A DNA stretch of 64,000 nt from Salinibacterium sp. NK8237 (GTDB taxonomy: Bacteria; Actinomycetota; Actinomycetes; Actinomycetales; Microbacteriaceae), in NCBI RefSeq assembly GCF_015864955.1, contig NZ_JADYWE010000001.1, forward strand, positions 1,116,001-1,180,000, in the 5' to 3' direction. The notes under the pieces are model-generated. The model searched no databases and was not told the DNA's origin. It saw nothing but the letters and a program-made list of their open reading frames with translations. Below are positions 45,989 to 55,479 of the stretch, piece by piece; the first letter of the stretch is position 1; the number at the start of each line of letters is the position of its first letter. Position numbers and translations under genes: made by a program.

Positions 45989-47203
45989 CTAGCGCTCAGT
46001 GAAGCCGTCGTCAGCGCGCTCCGGGCGTGCGGACGCCAGAAGACCGAGCCCTGCTGCGATCGAAAACTCGATGAACGCCCACAGGGCAACAATCCACGGC
46101 TCAGGGCCAACATCACCCAGCCGTCCAGGACCCGCCGCCCCGGCAGATGCCCACGTCAGCAACCCGATGATGGTCGCTGCGGTAAACCCGATACCGAGCG
46201 CGACGATCGCGAGTTCGCGGCGACGCAGTTCTCCAGCGATACGCGGCCCCAGCACAGCGGCGACGAGGAAGCCGACGATGACGGGAGCGAGGAGTCCGGC
46301 AAATCCGAAAGCGAAGTCTCCGCTCGGCAGTGCGCCAAAAACAGGGATAGCAGGAATGGGCCCGAGGGTGGTGGCCAACGGCGAGACAGTAGAGCCTGTT
46401 CCGATCGCAAAGCCAGGACCTACGAGCCACGCGGCCACCCACAACACGATATTCGGCAGCAGCGCGAGTTGGCCGATCGTCACGGCGACGCCACCCAGCA
46501 CCTCGGTGTGGAGTCCTTCATAGAGCGTGATGATCTCGGCGAATGACGTCACAATCGCGAGCGTCGTCACGAGAGACGCGACCATGAGCAAGCCGGCAGC
46601 CGCGATGGCGCCGCCTCGCAAAGCCGTGCCGACGATCGTGCGAACATGGGCTGGCCATCCGGCAATCCAGCGACGGATGCCTCCCGACACAGGGTTGGTC
46701 GCAGACACAATCTGGCTGCCAATCAGCAGGCCAATCGCGAACACGACGGTCGGCAACAGCGTGCCCTGCCACAGCGAAGGGCGGGCAACCGGATGCAGTG
46801 CCGAGAATGTCAGCACAAGTGAGGCAGCGGCGAAGGTGGCGAGCGAAGCAAGAGTGCCCAGCAGCAGGTGGGGGGTCTCGGCTACCCGACGACCAGCCCG
46901 AACACCAAGCAGAAGAGTCACAAGCGCGAAGCCGAGCAGCGCCATGGTGATCGTGACCGGCGTGCTCGCGTCGGGCAAACCAACAGCGGTTGCCACCGTT
47001 GGATCAAGAACAACGGTGATGTCGACGCCGTGCCCCACAAGCCAAATATCGACAGCAGCTCGCCAAAATACTGTCCAGTCGATTGCCAATCCGTAGTGGA
47101 TGCCCCACAACAGTGTCAGCGGCACCAACGGAATCGCGATGCCAATAGCGACAACGAGGAGCGCCTCAAGGGCGGCGAAGAGAAGAGTGAGCTGGCGATT
47201 CAT
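45989..47203 (-). CDS. DUF6350 (PerM-like) membrane protein
   Basis: 404 residues with about ten helices and an opening MNRQLTLLFAALEALLVVAIG. Proteins of this family lie directly upstream of purN-purH in actinobacteria; the M. tuberculosis member Rv0955 (PerM) is linked to cell division and persistence. Role here inferred from that. The gap to purN is 9 nt, so one operon is expected. The upstream 146 nt hold a CCGCC-A-GGCGG palindrome and no other recognised signal. Confidence 0.8.
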   Translation of the reverse strand: MNRQLTLLFAALEALLVVAIGIAIPLVPLTLLWGIHYGLAIDWTVFWRAAVDIWLVGHGVDITVVLDPTVATAVGLPDASTPVTITMALLGFALVTLLLGVRAGRRVAETPHLLLGTLASLATFAAASLVLTFSALHPVARPSLWQGTLLPTVVFAIGLLIGSQIVSATNPVSGGIRRWIAGWPAHVRTIVGTALRGGAIAAAGLLMVASLVTTLAIVTSFAEIITLYEGLHTEVLGGVAVTIGQLALLPNIVLWVAAWLVGPGFAIGTGSTVSPLATTLGPIPAIPVFGALPSGDFAFGFAGLLAPVIVGFLVAAVLGPRIAGELRRRELAIVALGIGFTAATIIGLLTWASAGAAGPGRLGDVGPEPWIVALWAFIEFSIAAGLGLLASARPERADDGFTER

Positions 47204-47349
47204 GTCTCGGTGAGCGTACCCGCCCGCGCGTCAGCCGCCGTGACGGCCTACCGAAAATAGATCGATCTGTCAGCGTTATGGATGCCGCCGCCAGGCGGAC
47301 CTGTGACGCTCAGGCTGGCGAAACTCAGGCGGGTGACGCCACGGGGTCG

Positions 47350-48129
47350 CTAGCTCGCGAGTTCCCCGAAGCCGTCGCCCGTCATCGTGACAAGAGTGTC
47401 GACGGCCTGCTGCGCTGAGCTACCGGTGGCCGTGAACTTGAGGATGTGATCTTTGGCCGCGCCAAGCGACATGATTCCGATCAGGCTGTTGCCCGACACC
47501 GGTCCCTTGCCCGCGGTCACGTCGGTGATCGTGAGCTTGGCATCCACTCCCGCGAGCGCCTGCACAATGAGCGATGCGGGGCGCGCGTGCAAGCCATCAG
47601 GGTTCACAAGCGGAACTTCGACGGTGACTTCTGTGGGGTCGACTGACTCAGCATCAGCGGCAGCCGCGGCAGGAGCTGCCGCCGCGTCAGCCGCGCCAGG
47701 AGCGTCAGCCGCGTCAGGGGCACCGCCCTGGTCAGCGAGCTGACTCTGCTTTGCGCCCATTGCTGCCCGCGCTTCGCGATCAACCTCGTCGAGTGAGGCG
47801 CCAGCATTGGCAAGCACAATTGCCGCGATGAGTCCTTCGACGAAGGGCGCATCGGTGAGCCGCACCTCGTCAGTTGTTGTCATGAACTCGGTGGCCATGG
47901 TGCTGCTGAGCACCGCTGAGCCGAGATCCATGAAGACGAGAACGCCCTCACCGCTGGCTACCTCGTCGATTGCCGCAGCAACCTTCACGGCATCCGTACC
48001 GATGATGCCGTCGCCAGCGCCCGCAGCGATCGCGATCGGCGGCGGGGTCTCCCCCACCATTTCAAGCGCGAGATCCACTGCGGCCTGCGCGAGGGCAGGG
48101 CTGTGGCTTACGACCACAATGCCAATCAC
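47350..48129 (-). CDS. dhaM: DHA kinase phosphoryl donor DhaM with fused HPr domain
   Basis: 259 residues. Residues 1-125 are the mannose-EIIA-like DhaM domain with His9 (VVVSHSPALA), which hands phosphate to DhaL-bound ADP. An Ala/Asp/Pro linker (~130-165) leads to an HPr domain with VNPDGLHARPAS, His181, and the SGNSLIGIMSLGA segment. So both PTS relay steps after enzyme I sit in one chain. No enzyme I is encoded in the window, so a general PTS enzyme I elsewhere must supply phosphate. GTG start 2 nt after the dhaL stop. Confidence 0.93.
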   Translation of the reverse strand: MIGIVVVSHSPALAQAAVDLALEMVGETPPPIAIAAGAGDGIIGTDAVKVAAAIDEVASGEGVLVFMDLGSAVLSSTMATEFMTTTDEVRLTDAPFVEGLIAAIVLANAGASLDEVDREARAAMGAKQSQLADQGGAPDAADAPGAADAAAAPAAAAADAESVDPTEVTVEVPLVNPDGLHARPASLIVQALAGVDAKLTITDVTAGKGPVSGNSLIGIMSLGAAKDHILKFTATGSSAQQAVDTLVTMTGDGFGELAS

Positions 48130-48131
48130 GA

Positions 48132-48773
48132 TCAGCTCGTAACGGTGTCGACGAGAGCCTGGAACAGCAGCGTGCTCGAGGTGGCACCCGGGTCGATGTG
48201 TCCGGCGCTACGCTCACCGAGGTAACTTGCGCGACCCTTGCGGGCAACGAGAGGTTCGGTCGCAAGACGGCCCTTGTCAGCAGCAGTGAGAGCCACGGAT
48301 GCCGCGGCAGCAACATCTGCACCGTCAGCGACGGCAGCATCCCACGCGTCAAGCGCCGGCGCGATCGCGTCGAACATGGTTTTGTCGCCCGCTTCAGCCT
48401 TGCCGCGTGCCACAACGCCCTCAAGGCCGGCTCGCAGTGCAGCGCCGAGGGCGGCAGCGTCGAGCTCAGTCACGGGGCCAGCATTCACGCCCATGCGCAG
48501 GAAGAGAGTGCCATAGAGGGGGCCACTCGCGCCGCCGACGGAAGTCACCAAAGTCATACCTACAGACTTCAGCAGTGCGTCGGCGGCGGTCGCGGGTTCT
48601 GCACCAATCTTCTCGACCACTGCGTTCATGCCGCGGACCATGTTGGAGCCGTGGTCAGCGTCGCCAATGGCCGAATCGAGTTCGGTCAGGTAGCTCTGTT
48701 TCTCGGTCACGAGATCGCGGAACCGCGAAAGCCAGGCGATCAGTTGGTCGAGCGAGATGGTGCTTGTAGACAT
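48132..48773 (-). CDS. dhaL: DHA kinase ADP-binding subunit DhaL
   Basis: 213 residues from ATG 48773. The nucleotide and Mg2+ loop is ELDSAIGDADHGSNMVRG, with the Asp cluster of the DhaL family, then SVGMTLVTSVGGASGPLYG and the terminal SAGHIDPGATSSTLLF. It holds ADP permanently, which DhaM rephosphorylates, and passes phosphate to DHA on DhaK. An earlier in-frame ATG would lie inside dhaK. Confidence 0.94.
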   Translation of the reverse strand: MSTSTISLDQLIAWLSRFRDLVTEKQSYLTELDSAIGDADHGSNMVRGMNAVVEKIGAEPATAADALLKSVGMTLVTSVGGASGPLYGTLFLRMGVNAGPVTELDAAALGAALRAGLEGVVARGKAEAGDKTMFDAIAPALDAWDAAVADGADVAAAASVALTAADKGRLATEPLVARKGRASYLGERSAGHIDPGATSSTLLFQALVDTVTS

Positions 48774-48778
48774 AGTTC

Positions 48779-49777
48779 TTAGACTCCCCAGCGGAGCCCG
48801 GCGGTGTTCACCGGGGCATCCCATAGTTTCAACATTTCTTCGTCAGCCTTGAGGATCGTGACCGAGCATCCGGCCATATCAAGGCTCGTGATGTAGTCAC
48901 CGACGAGGTTGCGCACAACCTCAACTCCGGCAGCCTTGAGCAGCTTCGCGACCTCGTTGTACATGATGTACAGCTCGATCTGCGGGGTGCCGCCCATACC
49001 GTTCATCATCACAATGGCTGGTGATCCTGTGAAGTCCATGTCGGCCAAGATCGGGTCGACGAGTTGCTTGGCGATGGATGCCGCATCCGCGAGCTTCTCG
49101 CGGTGACGACCGGGTTCTCCGTGGATGCCGACGCCGATTTCCATCATGTCGTCTGGCAGGTCGAAGGTCGGCTTGCCAGCGGCGGGAACGGTACAGCTGG
49201 TGAGTGCCATACCCATGGAGCGGCCGGAATCGTTAACGCGGTGCGCCAGTGCGGTGACCGCGGCGAGGTCTTGTCCCTCTTCAGCTGCTGCGCCGACGAT
49301 CTTTTCGAGCAATACGGTGAGGCCAACGCCGCGGCGTCCAGCTGTGAAGAGCGAGTCTTGAACAGCCACGTCGTCGTTGACGACGACCGAGGCAACCTTC
49401 ACTCCGGTTTCAGCTTCGGCCATTTCGGCGGCCATCTCGAAGTTCATGACGTCGCCGGTGTAGTTCTTGACGATGTGAAGAACTCCAGCACCGGAGTCAG
49501 CGACCTTGGTTGCTTCCTGCATCTGGTCGGGGGTCGGCGAGGTAAAGACTTCGCCGGCACACGCTGCGTCGAGCATCCCGAAGCCAACGAAGCCGCCGTG
49601 AAGCGGTTCGTGGCCCGAGCCGCCACCAGAGATCAGCGCGACCTTGCCGGCGCGAGTGGGTTCTCCGCGGTAGATCACGCGGTTGACGTGGTCGACCGTG
49701 AGCTCTGGATGCGCGGCGTCGATTCCGGCGAGCGCGTCGGCGAGTACCGATTCGGGGGTGTTAATCAGTTTCTTCAT
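48779..49777 (-). CDS. dhaK: Dihydroxyacetone kinase substrate subunit DhaK
   Basis: 332 residues. [16 protein letters not shown] and the hemiaminal histidine H219 in [13 protein letters not shown] that binds DHA covalently, plus [14 protein letters not shown] and [11 protein letters not shown], are all present. Product is DHA phosphate for glycolysis. The ATG shares its A with the stop of the aquaporin gene (TAATG), so it is coupled to it. Order aquaporin-dhaK-dhaL-dhaM is a complete pathway. Confidence 0.96.
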   Translation of the reverse strand: MKKLINTPESVLADALAGIDAAHPELTVDHVNRVIYRGEPTRAGKVALISGGGSGHEPLHGGFVGFGMLDAACAGEVFTSPTPDQMQEATKVADSGAGVLHIVKNYTGDVMNFEMAAEMAEAETGVKVASVVVNDDVAVQDSLFTAGRRGVGLTVLLEKIVGAAAEEGQDLAAVTALAHRVNDSGRSMGMALTSCTVPAAGKPTFDLPDDMMEIGVGIHGEPGRHREKLADAASIAKQLVDPILADMDFTGSPAIVMMNGMGGTPQIELYIMYNEVAKLLKAAGVEVVRNLVGDYITSLDMAGCSVTILKADEEMLKLWDAPVNTAGLRWGV

Positions 49778-50535
49778 TACTTAGCCTTCTCTTCCGTGAG
49801 TGCTTCAGTGAGGGTCTTGTTGTCGGCGTTGGTCTTGGAGATGAATCCGAAGGCGAGTGCTGCGAGCACACCAGCGAGCAGTTCAGCTACAAGGTAGACC
49901 CACAGCTGCTCCCACGCTACTTCGCCGCCCATGATCTGCTGAACGAGCATCGGACCAGTGGTGCGGGCGGGGTTGATGGATGCGCCGGTGATCGGGCCAA
50001 CGGGAATGATGGCGGCGAAGACGACGAAACCAATGGCGAGTCCGGCGAAGCCGGGAGCTGCCTTGCGGTGGATGACTCCGAAGACGGTGAAGACGAGGAG
50101 GAACGTTCCGACGAACTCGGCGAAGAATGCCTGGCCGACAGGAATTGTGTCGGGGTTGTAGGCGGCGACGCCAAGACCGGCGTCGACAGCAGCCTGACCA
50201 AGAACACCGACGATCGCGAATGCACCGGCGGTTGCACCCAAGAGCTGAGCGATGAGGTAGCCGGGCACTTCGCGCCACGCGAACTTGCCAGCAACGGCGA
50301 GGCCGATCGTGACGGCTGGGTTGATGTGGTTACCGGAGATGTAGCCGAAGACATAGACCGTGACGACAACGATCAGACCGAACGCGAACGAGATGATTCC
50401 GAGACTCGCCATGGTGAATGGCTCATCGCCATTCAAGATGAACGTCGCGGGCACTGAGCCAACGCCGACGAAAACGAGGAAGGCGGTTCCTAGAAACTCC
50501 GCAGCTAGCTTCTGCCACTGCTTGTTCTCATCCAT
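49777..50535 (-). CDS. Second glycerol/DHA facilitator (aquaporin family)
   Basis: 252 residues, MIP channel with HINPAVTIG and SINPARTTGPML; Thr-Thr rather than Asp follows NPAR, unlike the glpF product earlier in the window. Heads the dha operon after AAAGGAG, so DHA or glycerol entry is the likely task. Channel selectivity cannot be read with certainty. Confidence 0.9.
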   Translation of the reverse strand: MDENKQWQKLAAEFLGTAFLVFVGVGSVPATFILNGDEPFTMASLGIISFAFGLIVVVTVYVFGYISGNHINPAVTIGLAVAGKFAWREVPGYLIAQLLGATAGAFAIVGVLGQAAVDAGLGVAAYNPDTIPVGQAFFAEFVGTFLLVFTVFGVIHRKAAPGFAGLAIGFVVFAAIIPVGPITGASINPARTTGPMLVQQIMGGEVAWEQLWVYLVAELLAGVLAALAFGFISKTNADNKTLTEALTEEKAK

Positions 50536-50604
50536 TAGTTCTCCTTTGAACTGGGTTGTGCGCGTGCGACCGGGTGTCGCGAACGTTCGTCAATATCGGA
50601 ACGT

Positions 50605-50623
50605 TATTCGATAATGTCGAATA
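50605..50623. promoter_or_regulatory. Inverted repeat operator between dha operon and IclR gene
   Basis: TATTCGATAATGTCGAATA, perfect 7-bp arms around TAATG, in the 184-nt divergent gap. A CGAACGTTCG palindrome lies 15 nt away at 50580-50589 and AACGTT recurs at 50600. IclR-family regulators bind such AT-flanked palindromes, so this is the probable site for the adjacent regulator. Confidence 0.55.
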
Positions 50624-50719
50624 TGCTACGTTCAGTTACATCTTGTCAAGCCCAACCGGTTCGAAAGTAGACCTGTGGTGCAGACATAATGAATACCGGC
50701 TAAATGACGGGGAACAGCG

Positions 50720-51493
50720 TTGATCCAATCCATTGATCGAGCAGCACAAGTGCTCTCGTCGCTCCAAGGCGCACGCCATCTCGGCATCACCGAGCTCGCC
50801 GGCTTACTCTCGCTTCCCCCATCCACGGTGCACGGAATCGTCAAGTCCCTTCAAGTGCACGGACTCGTCGCCAAAGAGCCCAACGGCAACCGCTACATGC
50901 TCGGCCCGGCCCTGCTGAAACTCTCCAACGTCTACCTCGACACCCTCGATGTTCGCGCTCGTGCCATGCGTTGGACGCAAGAACTTTCCCGACGCACCGG
51001 GCTCGCCGTTCGCCTCGGTTCCGAACTTTTCGACGAAGTCATCGTCATCCATCACAACAACCGGCCAGATGGCACAGAACAGATGCCCGAGACAGGCCTC
51101 TCCATTCCCGTGCACGCCTCCGCTATGGGCAAAATCCTGTTGACCTACAACGCGGATGCCGCCGACCAGCTTTTCGAGAAACCCCTGCGCAGTCTTACCG
51201 GTGACACCATCACCGATCCCTCGAAACTCATTCTGCAGTTTGCGCAGATTGCCGAGCGCGGCATCGCCACGGAGCAAGATGAAGCGGTGCTCGGCGAATC
51301 CTCGATTGCGGCCCCTATCGCCGACCGCAATGGCAACGTCATCGCCGCCGTGGCCGTCGTGCTGCACTCGACCGAATGGCCGCCCGAAGACAATGTGCTG
51401 AATGTGTTGCGCGAAACTGCCCGCAATATCTCGCGCGAGCTCGGCTACACCGCGTGGCCGCCGCCCGTTGTGCGCCGCCCACACGACGACTAA
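50720..51493 (+). CDS. IclR-family transcriptional regulator, probable dha repressor
   Basis: 257 residues. The winged helix-turn-helix (residues ~8-60: HLGITELAGLLSLPPSTVHG) is followed by an IclR effector domain with IPVHASAMGKILL and GIATEQDEAVLGESSIAAPI. A TTG start at 50720 follows GGGGAA. Divergent from the aquaporin-dhaKLM operon, so control of that operon, with DHA, glycerol or a phosphate as ligand, is inferred. Confidence 0.88.
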   Translation: MIQSIDRAAQVLSSLQGARHLGITELAGLLSLPPSTVHGIVKSLQVHGLVAKEPNGNRYMLGPALLKLSNVYLDTLDVRARAMRWTQELSRRTGLAVRLGSELFDEVIVIHHNNRPDGTEQMPETGLSIPVHASAMGKILLTYNADAADQLFEKPLRSLTGDTITDPSKLILQFAQIAERGIATEQDEAVLGESSIAAPIADRNGNVIAAVAVVLHSTEWPPEDNVLNVLRETARNISRELGYTAWPPPVVRRPHDD

Positions 51494-51538
51494 CATCCAG
51501 CGCGCCAACGCGCCTCACACTGCGAGCGCGCCAACACG

Positions 51539-51582
51539 CAACAACGGCTGGCCGCCCGTGGGGAGGCAACCAGCCGTTGTTG
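51539..51582. terminator. Bidirectional hairpin between IclR and subtilase genes
   Basis: A 13-bp stem, CAACAACGGCTGG at 51539-51551 with CCAGCCGTTGTTG at 51570-51582, between the convergent stops at 51493 and 51609. It can serve both strands. Confidence 0.75.
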
Positions 51583-51608
51583 AGTGTTAGCTACTGAGCA
51601 GGTGTCGT

Positions 51609-54600
51609 CTAGAAGACGATCCACACCCAGTCGTTGCGACTGCTTGAGCCGGTCACGTTGTCACCGGCCGGAGTGAACTCTGCCTTCACCTGGTGCAGGC
51701 CACGGTCAAGCTTCGGCAGCTTCACCGTCACCTTTCCGTTGTCGGCTTCGTCCAGCGTGATGGTGTCGACCTTCTTGCCGTCGACCGTCACCTTGACGGT
51801 TCCCGTCGCTGCGGCATCCTCACCGGTAGCGACTCGGATGCTCGCACTCACCGTGTTCCACGAGAAAGCGACGTGCTTGCTCACCGACAGGCTCACACTC
51901 GAGCTGTAGTTGATCGTCACAGCCTCGGAGGTGGCGCTTGCACTCGGCAGGTCCTTCTTGCTGGTGGTGACGACGACCGTGATGGCCTTGCCCTCATCAG
52001 CCTTCGTGACCGTGTACTTGCGCTTGTCGGCGCCGGCGATGTTCTCGCCGTTCGCCTGCCACTGGTAGCTGAACTTCAGCCCGTCAACATCCCACTCGCC
52101 GGGGTTGGCGGTGAGCTTGCTGCCCACGAGCGGCTTGCCCGAAATGGTCGGCAGAACGGTGTTCACGGGCGTGCCCGGCACAACATCTTCCTGCGTCACA
52201 ACTTCAATCGCGGTTGTCGCTCCCGTGTCGCCATAGCTGACGAGCCCGAGGTAGTTCGTGAACGGGGCGAGGCCCTCCCACGATGCGGTGTAGCTCACGG
52301 CTTCACCCTGCACGCCGGGGAGCACTTCGGGGTTCAAACCGAGGGGCTCTCCCGCACCAGGAACGACGGCGAAGGTGCGCACATCGAACGCGGTAGACGG
52401 GTTCGCGGCGTACACCGAAGCGATGACGAGGTAGTCACCCGGTGTGGGATCAGCCAGGTTCACGCGCTCGTCAGCGGCTCCCGTGGCTGACTGCCACCCA
52501 GCGATCGGAGTGCCACTGCCATCGAGCAGGTACACGATCAGATCGAGGTCAGCGGTGTCGTCGATCGAGTCGAGATCGAAGCGCGCATACGTTGTGCCCT
52601 CGGGCACGGTTGCTGCGTACTCAAACTCGTCTCCGCTCACACCAGAACCCGAGTGCTCGGTTTCTGTGCCAGTGGGGTCTTCGTAGAAGACTCCAGCGGT
52701 GAGGCCGGTCGAGGTCAGCGGGATGTCGCCGTTTCCACCGGGCGTGACAGTCACGTCGACGGCGCCGTAGGTTCCGGTTCCGCTGGCCGTATCCGGCGCC
52801 AGGATGGTGACGGGGCGCACGGCGATGGGGCTGTGCACGACGGTGTCGCCACTGGTCCACGTGAGAGCACCGGTGGTGAACTGGTCGAGCGGAGCATCCG
52901 TTCGGCTAATCGTCACTTCGTAGCTCTGTGTCTCGCCTGCAGCGCCAAAGGTCAGCGTTGAGGGCGACACCGTGGCGTCGATTCCAGGAACCGAGATGGA
53001 TGCCTCGAACGTGCCCGCCTGAGTGGAGGTCACGGTGCGAGTGATCGTCTCGGCTGCCGTCAGCGAACCAATACCGATGGATGCCAGGTTGAGATTGCTG
53101 GGATCGATTGCTTCGACCGCGGGGTCGAGCACGTCGTAGCCAGCACCCTCAATGTAGGACAGCCAGTCGCCGATGCCGTTCAGGTAGAGCAGGCCAGGCT
53201 CGAAGAACTTGGTCGGATCGATGTGGCCTGCACCCTGCGTGAAGGGGTCGGTGACGGGGTTTCCGTCGCCATCCACGGTGTCGTAGGCGGTTGTCATGAA
53301 TGCCGACTTGATTTCGGCGGGAGTCGCGTTGGGGCGTTCGCCGAGGTAGAGCGCGGCGAGACCGGCAACGTGCGGTGACGACATCGAGGTGCCCGAGAGA
53401 AGCGCGAACGTCGGCTCGGCTCCTTCAGCGTTGGCGCTAGCGGCGAGGATTCCCACACCGGGTGCCGAAATGTCGGGCTTGATGATGTCGCTGCCGTCAG
53501 CTTCAACGGGACCACGCGAGGAGAAGCCAGCGACCTGAGGTGTCGGCGGCTGGTACGCGGTTTCGTTGCCGGGCGTGAAGGTCGCGGTCGCACCTTCGGT
53601 CGCTGCATACGCAAGGACAGCATCGCGGTACTGAGCATCCAAGTGGATGGTCGGAATCACGTGGGTGTCGAGGTCGGTCGAGCTTGGCGTTACGTTCACG
53701 AGAACCGCACCGATACCGCCAGCGCGAGCTACCTCGGCCGACTTGTCGACGCGAGCGATGACGCCGCGATCACAGATCACGATCTTGCCGTCAACGAGAG
53801 CCGGGTCGAGAGTGTCAGCGAGGCACAGGTCGGGGTCAACGGCGCCCTCAAGTGCGACATCCGCCGCGTAGACGAGCTCACCCGTCAGCGGTTCTGCAGC
53901 AGGGTCGAGGTCAACAGTGATCGATGCGCCGGCGAACTCTTGGCCGTCACCGAGAGTGACGGTGGCTTCGTAGTTCGGAATGGTGCTGGCGGCAACCGTG
54001 GTGATCCACGGTGCAGCGTTGTCGAGAGTTGACGCATCCGGGCCGGAGTTTCCTGCCGAGGCTGCGACGAAAACGCCGGCAGCAGCTGCACCCAGGAAGG
54101 CCTGGTCGGTCGGCGAAACGGTGCTGGAAGCAGCGCCCCCACCGATCGAGTAGTTGATCACGTCGACACCGTCAGCGACGGCCTGATCGATCGCGGCGAG
54201 AAGGTCAGTGGATGCACAACCATCGTCCGTCGTATCGACGGGGTCTGGTCCACTCCAGCACACCTTGTAGGCAGCGATCTTGGCTGCGGGGGCCACACCG
54301 GAGAAGTAGCCGAGGGCATTTCCGCCGACGTTGGCGTCAATTTCGTAGTTTCCGGCTGCCGTGCTCGCGGTGTGCGATCCGTGGCCGTCACCGTCACGGG
54401 GCGAGACGTACTCGCCGACGCTCGCGTCACCAAGGTTGCCGGCGCCGAAGCCATCGACAAAGTAACGGGCGCTGATGACCTTGGTCGAGCAGTCGTCAGC
54501 GGTGAACTGGTCACCTTCGGTGCAGACACCCGTGAAGGTTTGACCGTCTGACTTCTCGAAGACGATGGAGTCACCGTCCACGTAGGGCGCGGCTCCCGGG

Positions 54601-55208
54601 GTGCTGCCAAGAGCGTCACCCGCAAAGGCCGGGTTTTCGGGGGCAAAGCCGGTGTCGAGCACGCCGACCACGATTCCTTCACCCGCGGTTTCAGCACCGC
54701 CAATGGATGCCCAGAGTCCGTCTTCGCCTTCGAGGCCAAGGAACTCTGTTGACCGCTGCGCTGCCGTGATGTGCTTCAGCTCGTCGGGAACGATCGAGGC
54801 AACAAGTTTGTTTGCCGAGAGTTCAACCGCTTGAGCCGCGGTCAGATCTGCCGCGAAACCGTTGGTCGCGAGAGTGTACGAATAGTCAATATCAGCACCG
54901 ACGGATGCCGCGACATCGTCTTGCTTCTCTTCCAAATATTCGGTGTAGTCCTGCACCACTTGGCGGCGAGTGTCGAGTTGCTCGCCTTCGGGTGGGGTTG
55001 TTGCGTCAAAACCGCGCACACCACCGTCGTAGGTTGCTGCAGCCTGGTCCACCATCGTGACGATGTAACGCCCGGGGGTGAATTCAGTTTGGCCGCCGCC
55101 ACCAATGGATGCTGGTGCAGCTGTGGCGCCGAGTACGGCGCCCGTAACCAGGGAAGTGGCGACAAGAGTTGTCGCCGCCACTACCGATATGACTCTTCGA
55201 ATGCTCAC
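51609..55208 (-). CDS. Secreted subtilisin-family (S8) protease, multidomain
   Basis: 1199 residues from the GTG at 55208 (AGGAAC upstream; an earlier frame adds 30 residues without signal features). Signal peptide to about residue 33, I9 propeptide (FTPGRYIVTMV), then the S8 domain with Asp185 (VVGVLDTG), His276 (GDGHGSHT) and Ser608 (GTSMSSPHVAG). A PA domain is inserted at ~420-550. Downstream are Fn3-like and PPC-like domains, an Ig-like repeat (KLTANPGEWDVDG, SYQWQANG) and a final beta domain. No LPxTG or S-layer anchor is seen. It is an extracellular protein-degrading enzyme. Confidence 0.93.
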   Translation of the reverse strand: MSIRRVISVVAATTLVATSLVTGAVLGATAAPASIGGGGQTEFTPGRYIVTMVDQAAATYDGGVRGFDATTPPEGEQLDTRRQVVQDYTEYLEEKQDDVAASVGADIDYSYTLATNGFAADLTAAQAVELSANKLVASIVPDELKHITAAQRSTEFLGLEGEDGLWASIGGAETAGEGIVVGVLDTGFAPENPAFAGDALGSTPGAAPYVDGDSIVFEKSDGQTFTGVCTEGDQFTADDCSTKVISARYFVDGFGAGNLGDASVGEYVSPRDGDGHGSHTASTAAGNYEIDANVGGNALGYFSGVAPAAKIAAYKVCWSGPDPVDTTDDGCASTDLLAAIDQAVADGVDVINYSIGGGAASSTVSPTDQAFLGAAAAGVFVAASAGNSGPDASTLDNAAPWITTVAASTIPNYEATVTLGDGQEFAGASITVDLDPAAEPLTGELVYAADVALEGAVDPDLCLADTLDPALVDGKIVICDRGVIARVDKSAEVARAGGIGAVLVNVTPSSTDLDTHVIPTIHLDAQYRDAVLAYAATEGATATFTPGNETAYQPPTPQVAGFSSRGPVEADGSDIIKPDISAPGVGILAASANAEGAEPTFALLSGTSMSSPHVAGLAALYLGERPNATPAEIKSAFMTTAYDTVDGDGNPVTDPFTQGAGHIDPTKFFEPGLLYLNGIGDWLSYIEGAGYDVLDPAVEAIDPSNLNLASIGIGSLTAAETITRTVTSTQAGTFEASISVPGIDATVSPSTLTFGAAGETQSYEVTISRTDAPLDQFTTGALTWTSGDTVVHSPIAVRPVTILAPDTASGTGTYGAVDVTVTPGGNGDIPLTSTGLTAGVFYEDPTGTETEHSGSGVSGDEFEYAATVPEGTTYARFDLDSIDDTADLDLIVYLLDGSGTPIAGWQSATGAADERVNLADPTPGDYLVIASVYAANPSTAFDVRTFAVVPGAGEPLGLNPEVLPGVQGEAVSYTASWEGLAPFTNYLGLVSYGDTGATTAIEVVTQEDVVPGTPVNTVLPTISGKPLVGSKLTANPGEWDVDGLKFSYQWQANGENIAGADKRKYTVTKADEGKAITVVVTTSKKDLPSASATSEAVTINYSSSVSLSVSKHVAFSWNTVSASIRVATGEDAAATGTVKVTVDGKKVDTITLDEADNGKVTVKLPKLDRGLHQVKAEFTPAGDNVTGSSSRNDWVWIVF

Positions 55209-55479
55209 GAATGTTCCTATTCTGTGCTGAATCGGACTTGCTGGATTGAATTGCTTTTCAACTAGCGGTCGGGCGCACGCCAAGGTAACTATATGCACGG
55301 TCTACCCCTTAACAGGGGGTGATCTTAGGGTCATTGTTACCCGAACGTGATATATCGTCCGTTCTTTGAGGAACGCCGAAGGTGGCCCCGATTTTCTGCC
55401 ACAGCTCGACCGCGGCGAGCGCGCAGAACGCGCACTTCGTTCGAACGAAAAGCGCTCCGCTCACCCCATACTGGGAAGC

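Noticed and set aside
47204..47349. ZTP (pfl) riboswitch before DUF6350-purN-purH, suggested by CCGCCTGG on the minus strand
   Set aside because: The required GGGTCGTGAC-type 5' portion is not present and the palindrome is only CCGCC-A-GGCGG.
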